Source: Petunia secreta (lineage: Eukaryota > Streptophyta > Magnoliopsida > Solanales > Solanaceae). Taken from it: 64,000 bases of DNA. A program made the translations under genes and the position numbers. This document shows, piece after piece, positions 1-12,200 of the stretch (the stretch's first letter is position 1; every line of letters starts with the position of its first letter). The stretch covers positions 50,767,001 through 50,831,000 of the forward strand of contig JARKIP010000005.1 of assembly GCA_029990175.1 (NCBI GenBank), in the 5' to 3' direction. Below the pieces are notes generated by a model. It saw nothing but the letters and a program-made list of their open reading frames with translations. It had not been told where the DNA came from and ran no database searches.

Positions 1-172
1 ATATGTATTTCCTGCATTGTCAACAGTTCGAGCTTGGGAGGGTCTGAGATTCTGACCCACGGTTGCCTAGCATCACTTGTTGACTCTTATTAACTATATC
101 ACTTGGTACCGAGTTTTCAAAAGGCAAACTTGAAATGTGCAGCAGGTCTTGGCATGTGATATAGTAGGTTGA

Positions 173-288
173 TTATTGAGTCAAAGCATTGAAGAAGTCA
201 TGCCCAAGGCCTAGGCTTGCAAATCCTAATGCGACAAGAGTGCTGGAATATAAGATCTGTACTCTTGGTTTCAGAAGATTGAGGAACC
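173..288 (-). CDS. Kinesin last exon: hydrophobic C-terminal tail
   Basis: The acceptor is TTCAACAG (290-289) and the stop is TAA at 175-173. The 38-residue tail contains ILYSSTLVALGFASLGLG, hydrophobic enough to be a membrane segment or an amphipathic anchor. It lies below the in-frame stop at 353 and is used only if the 450 donor is spliced. Sequence 1-172 would be 3' UTR or flank; I recognised no poly(A) signal there. Confidence 0.72.
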
Positions 289-3200
289 CTGTTGAAGATG
301 CAATATAAGAAAATCATAAGCCAGTGAACCTAAACTTAGTTTATGCTCAAATTTAAAACACAAGAAGGCACTGATCTCCTTTCTCTTGTTTATTGCAACA
401 GTATATACTAACTGCTTGATCAAGTAAAGATGGGAACTCAGAAGCCTTACCTACGGTTCTCGTGTTAACTAGTGATTTGAGAGCAAGGTAATAATCCATT
501 TGATTTGCTTTGCAACTGGACAAAGCACTAGGAGATCTGAAGTCACAGTGGCAGGGCTTTAATCCTCCTGTAATGCTTCCTGAGATATCTATATTCTTGA
601 AGTTACTTTCTTCTGCCATTTCAAGCATGTCTTCAAATTTTGGTTTCTTCGAGCTTGAGGGGCTCTCTATCAGGTGCATGCTAAGGCTGTTAACCTTATA
701 TGCTGATCTTTCTTGATATGCAAAGTCTTGCATAATCAGCTTAAGATCGTTCAAATCAGTTGGTGCACTGAAATTGCTGCATTCACTGACCTCAGTTGTT
801 GAATCGAGTGCTTGGCCTTCTGTTCCATCTAAGGATATTTCATCAGTATTGCAGGATAGACATGCAGGACGTGACTTTTCATAATTGATAACGTGCTTAA
901 AAACTGCCGGAGTCGCATCAAATTCTGCTTCTAACTCGGAGCTCAAGTGATTCTCCATATCAGGCGATTTTGAATCTCTATGTTTTGCCATTTTTTCTCT
1001 TGAACCCTTGCCTTGGACCTTTTCATCATGTAAATCCTGTAAAATCTTGCCTCCGCCCCTCGCTTTCTTCTCTGGAATCGGCATCGCAAGAATTCTTTTG
1101 TTCTTATGTGTGGACCTATTAGTATTTGATACATACTCGTGCAGTTGAAGCCAATTATCAACCTTTGAGTGGTTTTGGGTTGACGATATGCCTGTTGTAT
1201 TTGCATGGTTCTCCTTGCTGAGTCTCAGATGAAATTTTTGATACTTTGAATCTCTTTCTGAATGATCTTGTTTCGCAAAAACTGCCACCTTAATATCACT
1301 ATCAGATGTGTCATGGCTGAGTTCTGTCTCATTATCCACATTGAACTTTATAGTTGGACCAACAAGGCAGCTACTTCTGGAAATACTGCTATCTGAATAA
1401 CAATCTGATGTTCGTTCTATAGGAAAAACCACAGACTCAGCACAGTGGGAAGATCCTTTTCCTTTTCTAGGAGGACGTAATGCTCTACTTTTTAAGGCTT
1501 GGATTTCCGCTCCAGCATAGCCTGATTTACTTCGGCTACAAACAGTAGGCTTCATAAATCTGGGAAAGTCTGATGACGGGGTAGCTCTGACACTATTTTT
1601 CAGAAACCTTATGTTAGAGCCTAACCCTTCAGTGCATACATCTGAGACATCCACTAAGTCATTTGAAGAGGGTGATACCACTGTAAGCTTTCCTAGTTTC
1701 TCATTCAGCTTTTTGATTTTTTGTGTAACATCATTGCGGTTGCATTCAATTTGTGTCATCTTCTGCAGCAGATTATTTATTGCAATTTCCTTTTCTGCCC
1801 TCACTTCCTGCAATTTAACTTGTCATAGTTGATTGTAAATATGGAGAAGCACTGACGAGAAAGCAGGAGGTGTTTGCGTCTGGATAACGAGGTAAGATAG
1901 CCAAATTCTTAACTTTTGGAACAAACAAGCCTAAACTCTGCCTTCATCATGGAATCTCATGTATAAATAGATAATCCATTATATAAGGTATATGAGGAAA
2001 CTCCTCTTGTGCTCATTTCGTGCTTGTTTTATAATTTCCTTCTTTTATAGCATTAAACATTATTATGGCAATGTGTACAAAGCATCAAAGTTTCTTTGAC
2101 TGAGTTATTGTTATATAACCGCTGACTTTATAAAGGTTAAGTCTGATATTGGTTTAGGGAATGGATTGTGGTCTCTTTATATGGTTTTGGGCAATCCTCA
2201 CCTTATAAGCTAGCTTTTGGGGTTGGGTTGCATATCTTAACAATAAAAGAAATGTTATATGTTCTCTATCTGAATTCTGATTAGCTTCATTTACTCCATT
2301 TCATTTTTGATTGTCTCCCTGATTTTCCTAAAAAGACTTGGCTTGATAAGTTTACTAATTAGGATAATATACAGGTCCAATGCTTTTTCTTCTTATGTTT
2401 ATGCAACACTTTTGAATCATGCAGGTCCGTCGGATCTAAAAGCTCAAGCTATTACTGAGGCTGTAACCTTACTTTCTTATAATACTTTCAACTATAACTT
2501 GGTATCCCACGTCTCAACCAACATGACCCTTAACACCATCTGTTATGACATATTCGATTCCTGTTAAAGTTGTTATTACACCATACTTAAAAGTTCTATA
2601 AGTCGTAGACTATTAGCACAAAAAAAAAAAAAAAAAAAAAAAAACCTTAGCCGACATAAAACGGGATCTATTGAACATGGAAAATGAGCAAATATGTATC
2701 TCTCTTCTGTGGTAGTTTAAGTATCTGGACCCAATGGAAAAAAGTATACTTCTAGTACTTGTATGTCTTTTTTGATCTAGTCATAACTGATCAATTACAC
2801 GGCATGAAATGAAAAGGGATGCATATAGTGAAAATGTAAAGAAGTTGCACAGATTTCAAAAGTAGTTTCAGCAACTTACTGTTGATTCTGCATTTCTTAA
2901 TTGAATCCTTTTGACTCGTGTTGCAAAATTTAAAGTACACAATGTCTCGCACAAATCTTCTTCTCGGGGACTGACATGGACAAGCATTAACGTTTTGGAA
3001 TCATCACCTGGATATCAAGAAGACACATGACTTTCTGGCATAGTAGGTGTGAGTATATCTTAAATAAAGAAAAGTGAATTTGCTACTTGTCTAGATTTTG
3101 CATGTTCAGTGATTAAATGGAGAGTGTCCTTGAGAATGTGGTGAAAAGGCACAATTTCTAAAGGAAATTGGGGTGTTTTCTTTCCACATGTTATACATCT

Positions 3201-6200
3201 CTCAATGAGAAATCCATTGATTGATGCTGGTTCCAAGGCCTCCGTTCTTAGGTTCTTGCTATTGATTGCTGCTTCTGATATGAAATGGAAGACTAATAAG
3301 AACATATGCATGCACAAGTACTTAAGTCCCTTCACCCTCTAAGATTTGAAGTTGAGTATTCTGATAATGGCTTGCCCTTTAATTTTCTGCTCGGCTCCTA
3401 GGCATCCTATAGGCTGTACTTAGAGCCGTGTTAGACGGAGCAAAGGTATGGTATTCAGATATTTTGATTGGATCACATATGGGGTAAGTGATGGTGTCAC
3501 ATTCCAAGCCTATGCTTAACCCTAATAATCTGCATCGTGAAATTCTTTAAGCTTACTAAAAGTCTGAAACAGCAGATGAGTTCAAACACTGTAGCTAAGC
3601 TGTGAACAATTATGAATGCTTTACCACATCGTTACAGTTACTATTATTTTCGGGGATCAGTAACTGTTATATATTCAATTTCCATCTCTATTAGTCTAAT
3701 TATAGTTATCAGGATGGAGAAACTGCTAGCAGCCCCTTGACTGTTTTGTACTTACTTTCTGCAATGGCTCTAGAGAGGTACATGCATTGTCTGGGAATAG
3801 TTCACTGGTAACATTTGAGTTGGGACCTATTAATGTGATGAACCCTCAATGAATCAGTATTTTGAACTTTGAATTGATTCCTCCTTCATCACTCCAAATC
3901 CCCAATTTATGCATGGACGATAGCAACGTATATCGCTGGACTTTTAACGTTATAAACATTAGCATAACAGAACAGTTATACTCCCAGTACTTTTAACAAC
4001 CAAACTGACAGAAATCATACTGCCTTTATAGTAGCTACCAGTGAAAATTTCCAAGAGGACTTTGCGGTAGAGGCCATTGTCATCTACTTATAAGACTCTC
4101 TCTGTTTAGCGTGATGTTTTCTTTAGGATGGGGGTTGGGTGGGGGGTTATGTCATCCTAAGGTGCTATTATAAGCATAGCCAGATATGAACCCAGTAATT
4201 TTTGTATTCGTTTTTTGTCGATGAAGAACTCAAACAAGAATGTTATATTCAGCTATCAAAATCGGCTCTTGAGAACTGGATGTATAAGGTAGTGTACATC
4301 CATTTCAGTTTCTTCTGTAGTCCTAATTTGCAGATTACATGATTTCAGTTTCTTCTTTGTGGGTGCACAAGAATGTGCTGAAGATGAGCAAACAATATGG
4401 GGTTGATTTTCAGGGCTGTGAATGGAAAGCTTCGACTCTTTTCATGAAGATTGATAAAAGAAGACATCAAAAAAAGGTGGAGGAGGTTTCTGCTTCCTCT
4501 TCTCGTTCTTCTTCGAAGCCTAGAGGAAACAGGGAAATTCAAAATTTGCAATTTGGTATCAAATTTAAGGAGGGGGAATCGAGGAACAGGGGAAAAGGTG
4601 ACTGCATCAGTTCTCAATGAAGATCAAAATTGTATCTTGGAACGTGAAAAAAGAAATATTATTAAGTCTTTAATGTTGGAGTGGAGGGCAGATGTTTACT
4701 GTTTGCAGGAAACAAAATTGGAAAATAATATACTTGTTCAAGCCAAGAAAATTTGGGGGATCGGAGTAGATGGGTAGATTGCTCATATCTTGCCGCAAAT
4801 GGTTCAAGTGGGGGGATTATGATATTATGGATAAAAGGGTATGGGCGGGTAGTGCTGTGGATGTGGGGACTCAGTCTGTTACTTGCAAGCTAAATTCTAT
4901 CTCTCAAAATTTCACATGGCATATCACAGGAGTGTATGGTTCAAATGATAGGTTGGAGATGCAAGAATTATGGTGGGAGATGGGGGCAATGAGAGGATTG
5001 TGTACAGGGCTATGGGTCGTTGTGGGGATTTTAATACCACCAGATTTGCTACCGAGAGAAGGAGTGGAAATAATTACAACAGGGCAATGAAAGATTTTTC
5101 AGAATGTATTGAAGATTTGGAGTTAGTTGACATTTCATTGGCAGGTGGTACATACACTTGGTATAAGGGGAATAATCATGTAGCTGCATCAAGGTTAGAC
5201 AGGTTTTTGGTATCTACAGAGTGGGATGAAGAATTTAATAGTATAAAACAGTCTTTGTTGCCAAGATTAGATTCTGATCACAGTCCAATTTTGTTGCAAT
5301 GTGGTGATTGGGAGTTCAAAAAATCGTATTTCAAGTTTGAAAATTGGTGGCGGGAAGTGGAGGGCTTTGTTGATAAAGTCAAGCAATGGTGGATTTCTTT
5401 TGACATTGAGGGCAGACCAGATTTTATACTTGCTACTAAGCTGAAGATGTTGAAGGCCAAATTGAAAGAATGGAATAAAATGAACTATGGTAATTTAAAA
5501 AATAGGAAATCAGAGTTGCTAGATCAAATTTCACACATTGATAAAGTCCAGGAGCAGAGAAATCTGAATGAAGAGGAGTTGGTCACTAAAGCTGGTTTGC
5601 AAATTGAGTTTGAGGAAATGGCAAAGTTTGGAGAAATAGCATGGAGGCAAAGATCTAGAGTATTGTGGTTGAAGCAGGGGGATAAGAATACCAAGTTTTT
5701 TCACAGAATGGCAAATGCCCATAAAAGGTATAACAATCTAGACAAGCTGGAGATTAGGGGTGAAATCATAGAGGAGCCAGAAGCTATCAAAGAGGAAATC
5801 CTGGAATTCTACAACAAGTTGTACTCGGAAACAGAGACATGGAGACCTAGTTTCACTTGTGAAAACGGTCCTACATTATCAATGGAGGAAGGGGAATGGT
5901 TGCAAAGATCATTTGAGGAGCAAGAGGTGTTGGCAAGCATCATAATGTGTGCCTCTGATAAGGCACCGGGTCCAGATGGATTCTCAATGGGATTTTATCA
6001 TTCTTGTTGGGAGGTGATAAAGGAAGACATCATGAAAACGGTAAAAAATTTTCATTCTCGGGGAGTCTTTGAGAAGAGTTTAAATGCCACATACATTGCT
6101 TTGATTCCAAAGAAGAAAAGGGCAAAAGAGTTGAGAGATTATAGGCCTATTAGCCTCATAGGTAGTGTGTATAAAATCATCTCTAAATTGCTAACTGAAA

Positions 6201-9200
6201 GACTTAAAAAAGTCATTGATAAGCTGGTTGACAAGCAACAAATGGCATTCATCAAGGGTAGACAAATCACGGATGCCTCAATGATAGCAAATGAATGTGT
6301 GGATACAAGATTGAAGGGGCAGATTCCTGGAGTTCTATGTAAGCTGGACATTGAGAAAGCATACGACCATGCTAATTGGGAATTTTTGATTAATACACTT
6401 CGGGGTATGGGATTTGGTAATGAGTGGTTAAGGTGGATAAAATTTTGTATTAGCACTGTTAAATTTTCAATACTTGTGAATGATTCTCCAGAAGGCTTCT
6501 TTTCATCTCAAAGGGGCCTCAGGCAAGGGATCCTTTATCTCCTTTTTTATTCATCCTGGCAATGGAAGGGCTCAATAGTATGTTTAACAAAGCTAGGGCA
6601 AATGGATGGGTCAGGGGATTTAAAGTTGCAAACAAGGACGATTGCACTTTGGAAATATCTCATTTGTTGTATGCTGATGATTCCCTGATAATGTGTGAGG
6701 CTGATGCTGAGCAGTTAAGACATATTCCCTCAGTTCCTCTTTAGATGAACCCATTTGACTTTGCACGGAGTTTATTAAAGAGAGAAGACTTTTGAAACTT
6801 GTGGTCTAAAATAAGTTATTGATATTTGTGTGGCTACAAATTATCTAGGGATGAGTAAAAGTAAATATTTCTTTCCAAATTTAGAAAGAGGTCATTCTTT
6901 TTGAAACAGATTAAAAAGGAAATAGGTTCATCCTTTTTGAAACGGAGGGAGTATTAGATTAATCCTTACTATTTTTAAGGCTGTTTCAGGTCTCCATGTC
7001 AATGGGAGGAAAAGCATGTTATTTCCGATAAAGGAGGCCAGCAATATTCATTTTTTGGCAGCTATTTTGGGGCGTGAAATAGGGACCTTGCCAACTACCT
7101 ATTTGGGCCTAGCATTGGGGGCAAAAAATAAGGCTCTGCAGATATGGGAAGGGGTTTTGGAGAGGAGTGAAAAGAGATTAGCTAAATGGAAAAGTCAATA
7201 TCTTTCTCTTGGTGGTAGAGTGGTCCTTGTAAATTCAGTTCTTGATGCTATTCCTACATATGTGATGTCTTTATTTCCTTTGCCAAATAAAATGGAAAAA
7301 AGACTTGATGCTATTAGAAGAAACTTTATCTGGCAAGGGAACAAGTAGACCAAGGCTTTTCATCTAGTCAACAGGAAGTCTGTAACTGTTAGCAAGAGAA
7401 AAGGAGGCCTCGGTATCAAAAATTTGAGAATCCACAATCAAAGTCTTCTATTAAAATGGTTGTGGAGGTACAATTGTGAACAACATGCTCTCTGGAGACA
7501 AGTTATTAGATGTAAATATGAGGAAGGCTCGCAATGTCAACTCAACTTTTGGTGTGAGTAATTGGAGGTCCATCAGAACTTTGTGGCCTAATTCCATTAA
7601 AAATGCAGGGTTCAGAATTGGCAATAGATTGAAGACATCATTCTGGAACGATGATTGGCTTGGGCATGGCCCTTTAAAAGACTTATTTACTGACCTATGT
7701 AGCCTGGTACTTAATCCCGATGCTAAGATAGGAGAATTATGGACTCAACAGGGGTGGAACTTCAACTTTAGGAGATTTTTGAATGATTGGGAGATTGATA
7801 GAGTTGCTGACCTTCTGAAACAGTTGGAAAATTTTCAAGGAACTTCAAACTATGAGGATCGATTGATATGGAAAGGTAATAGCAAGAATATCTTTTCAAT
7901 GAGGTCAGCGTATCAAATTTTATCAAATAGCAACCAAGGAATTTCTAACTGGCCCTAGAAACAGATCTGGAAAGTACAAGCACCTACAAAAGTTCTCTGT
8001 TTCTCATGGCTAGTGGCTAGACAGGATTGCTTAACACATGAAAAGCTTATGGCAAGGGGGTTCCAATTGTGTTCCAAATGTTATCTTTGCAATAAAGAAT
8101 CAGAGGACAACAGCCACTTATTCATTCACTGTGAAACAACCTCGCAACTGTGGCATTTGTTCTTAAACATGGTGGGGCTCAGGTGGACTATGCCTAAGTC
8201 CTCGGTTGATCTTATAAGAAGTTGGAATCAGGTGGGGAATTCTGTCAGGAAAAAGAAATGGTGGAGTTTGATACCTGCTTGTATTTGGTGGACCATTTGG
8301 AAGGAGAGGAATGCCAGGGTGTTTGAAGGAAAAAGCAGCACACTACAAAAGATCAAGATGAATTGTTTACTGCTTTTTCATTTTTGGTGTAAAGAAAGTT
8401 ATGGAAATGATGATGATTCCATACTAGACCTTATAGAATCCTTGTAAGTAGAGCAAGGTAAGGTTTAGTTGTTAATTTTTTGCTTTTTGCTTATATTTTT
8501 GATCTTGTACTTGCTTACCAGCACAGACTTTGTGCTGAGGATATATATATATATACACAAATGTTACCATTCTCAAAAAAAAAAAAAAAACATAGGTCAA
8601 ACAGTCTGTCAAATCAACATCAAGTTAAGATGCATTCTTACCTAGGGAATCTTTAAGAACTTGTGTCAGCTTGCTATTCCTGTCAACGAAAAACAGTCAG
8701 ATCAGGATTTGTTTCAGTCAATCGTGAAACTTCTATCATTATGTGCCACCATCAGAAATTACTGGAAGCCTACAACTTTTTTGAGTGGACAGACTCTGTC
8801 AACTTGGATTCTCATCCACTTGATTCCTTGAGTCAAGAATTGGTATCAAATACCATGTTTGTTGCCTTACCTGTAAGGAATGTGGTGCCTTTTACTTTGG
8901 AGGGCATGGATGACATCTCCAAGGGCAGAAAGTGAGAGGTTAATTGCTTTTCCTTCTTCAAATCTTCTCCCCAGTGCTTTTGTTTTTAGAACACGCTCAC
9001 TTCCTCCAAGGTCAATCATCCACAGTTTGTTTGTTAACCTTCTCCGTTCACTAGCACTAAAGCTTGAGATTGTAATGCGAATCATGCTGTATGGAGAGAG
9101 GGAAAATAGAGTTTAGACACCTTAGAGATTTGAAATCTAGAAGATTATTTGGAGTTGTCCTCCAAAACGAGGATCAAAATCAAGATAGCTACCCAGATCT

Positions 9201-12200
9201 CTAGATCCGGTTCCTTTTCTATCAGTGATCTATCTAGCCTTTCTACTAGACATTTTCGAATCAAAATGAAATGATTTACCAGTGAGATCTGCTTGATGTT
9301 CGGTTGGAATTTGTGGAAGCTGTCGATCTGAAACCACATCCTAACTTGTACAGTCTCATGGCTTGGTTGAAGTCATTTACTTGGATTGTCACAAGGTTCT
9401 CAATGTCGATTTCTCCATTGGGATTTGTTTGGATTGAAAGACTGCAAATAGAATTTGCTGTGCATGAGAAAGCATCTAACTTCTTCCAGAAAGTGGGAAG
9501 TGGGAAGTGGGAAGTGTTTGATTAATCTAATTTCTCCATTCATCGATTAACCTGATTGTTCATCATCAAAGAAGTGTTTGATCATCTGTGCTTCGATATA
9601 TGAACATTACCTGGAACTTCTTCTTACTGAGCATTTATGAAAATCATGCTTCTGAATGCATATCGTTGTGTTCCAATATTAGCAGATTACTGAAAAAGTT
9701 CTTAAGATGTCTATTCATGTGCATTCAAGTTATCAACACAAAACCAATAGCATGCTGAAGCACTTTTTTTTTTACCATCACTTGCTTACAGGACCAGATC
9801 TAGCAGATTCATCAAAATAGATAGTTCAACCAGCAAAGCATGCAACCTCTGCAATAACAACAATTACTTCTGTGACTTACCATGGTGGTAAAGGGAATAT
9901 TGATTTTGTCTGACTTTGAGGGATGAGGAGATCTTTTAGATATCCCATGTAGATCTCCAGCATACTGAAACTGAAGAGGAATGCATGGTTACTGTCTGTT
10001 GCATGCTTAAAAAGCGCCTCAATCGCACGGGGTACAACTCCTGGAATCTCTTCTGTGCCTTCCTGTTAGGTATGGTTACCAATATCATCGTACTTAGAAA
10101 TTGCAACAATATGCTTATACTGGACTCAATCTAGGTATCACTTGCTAATTTCCTGTCTGGTTCTCATTTAACTCTGTGCTATACACTGAGTAAATCTTAA
10201 AGTGTTTATACAATTTTAGCAGCTAAACCATATTTCTGACGATGAGCGTGCGTTTATTCTTCTACATCATGAGTATAATTTTATGGACTAATGCTATTCT
10301 AAGTTGCTCGGACACGGCACTTTTGGTGCCGCACCCGTGTCGACACGACACTAGTATGGGTGTGGGTGTGGGATCCGTGTCGGATATGGTCAAACGTTTA
10401 TGGGTACTTTGACCACGGGCGGCGGAAAAGTTCTAGACAAGATATAATTTAATTCCCGAAAGTGAAACCAAAGCTAGGGTAATTTTGTAGTAATTACCTC
10501 TCTAATGATGTCTTCCTACCTTACCTCAACAGAAAATCAAAAGAGGAAATGTTTCTCAAGGCCAACAAAAAGTGTAGGATCGGATTAAAACTCTATTTTT
10601 AATTTTTTGAATTATTTTTAGCCGAATCCCCGCACCCGTATCTGTAATAGGATCCGTATCCCCGAATCTTAGAATTTAGATCTTGAAGGATCCGACCTCT
10701 AGATCCGCACCCGTGTCGGACACCCGTACCGGTGTCCGAGCAACTTAGATGCTATTATACACCTGCTGAAATAATTACTTTCATTTTATAACAGACGTTA
10801 ATCCAAGCTTAGGTAGTTTAGCATACCATTGTGAATGTTTTCCCTGTGCCCGTCTGCCCATAAGCAAATATGCATGCATTATAGCCATCCAGAGCAGACT
10901 TGATTATCGGTTCAATTTCTGAAAAGACGTCGCCTGCCACAGTAAAGAAACCATCATTTTGCCTTTCTCCAGTTAGTCATTCAACCAGATAAACTATCAA
11001 CGGAACTTATATTTGAGAACCAACCCCATTTTTGTTTCATTTTGTTACCAATGCTATTTTTGTGTTAATTTCATTTTTTTTTCAAAGTAAAGTGCAATAA
11101 GCTTCTGTTAATTTTCCAAATTGAAGCCAAGACACGATGACAAGGTTCCCTAACTAGTTCATGAAAATGGAAACGCCTTTTTTTTTTCCTTTTTTCCATG
11201 AAGAGTTTAGTAGTAGCTTACGATAGAGCTTAAAGGGCTTCAGGTTTCTGGTCATTCTTTAGATGACTTCTCAAATCTTATGGATGTTAGTTTTGTACGC
11301 CTATGCCCCAAGTCTACCTATTCTTCTTTGGCTGTACATGCATTTCGCGTAACCTCCTCTAGGTCATCATATTTAACCATAAGTTCATTGAGAAGTAGCT
11401 CACAAGTTTGATAAGGGCAGCTACCTCTCGCGAAGTTGCTTCTTTATGATTTGTTTTTCTCAAGTTGATTAATTATGGAACACGAAACTTCTTTTAGTGG
11501 TTTCATAGAAACTTCTTAAACCGAGTTAGTGGTTTGAGGCTTTCGATCTGTACTTACCTATATATACTCAGCCTCAAGCTTGTAAAGCATCTACTTGAGC
11601 CTTTTGTTCCACCTTACTACTATGTCCTCCTTTTGTGTTTCCGAGTCAGTTGGGATAGAGCTTGCTTTTTGGGGGAGGAGGGGGTGGAGGTCCTGATACT
11701 TTGTTTTTTTCTTGTTTTAAATCAACTAGTCCTCAGCCTTTCAACTTGTTTAGCATAGGCAAGAGAGGTAGTTCCCTAACTAGATCAACTGCAAATATCT
11801 TAACCTACTCCTTTTTACATGCTAGATATTCAGATGAGACGAGGTAGTCCACTATAGATACCAGGTGAAGTCCCTAGCTTTTCCCGTCTCTTTCCATGTT
11901 AGAATATAAAGTTACAGCCTTCAGTAGATAAGCCGGAGTTAACTCAAGATAACTCTTAGCCCTGACTTCCAATGAATGAGGTCTAGTTAGGCAGTGGAAA
12001 CCCTGGGAAGTCAGGAAGTTCAAGTTAGAGGGCATATGAATATGAAATAGCATATGAAGAAATTGGTAATTCTTAACTGCTTGACTATTGGAAAGTTGCA
12101 TCAGGTCCAGAAACATCTCCATGAGGTGGGTGCGTATTTTTGACCTATATGATTGCATATCTGAACTCAAGTGTCTGGACATTACACCTACTTAGCATTT

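Larger units (their letters stand above)
4330..8590 (+). mobile_element. L1-type LINE retrotransposon, degenerate, inside a kinesin intron
   Basis: This non-LTR element lies opposite in orientation to the host gene. It holds the tail of ORF1, an ORF2 with endonuclease, reverse transcriptase and zf-RVT regions, a 3' UTR with an (AT)n run, and a 16-bp poly(A) at 8575-8590. The 5' end is probably truncated: ORF1 is represented by only about 80 codons. Target duplications were not found by eye, so the left limit is approximate. Several frameshifts, stops and a MITE insertion make it inactive. Confidence 0.88.

Noticed and set aside
353..448. Stop at 353 as the natural end of the kinesin
   Set aside because: It is possible as a retained-intron form, but the donor at 450 and the in-frame exon at 288-173 give a better end.
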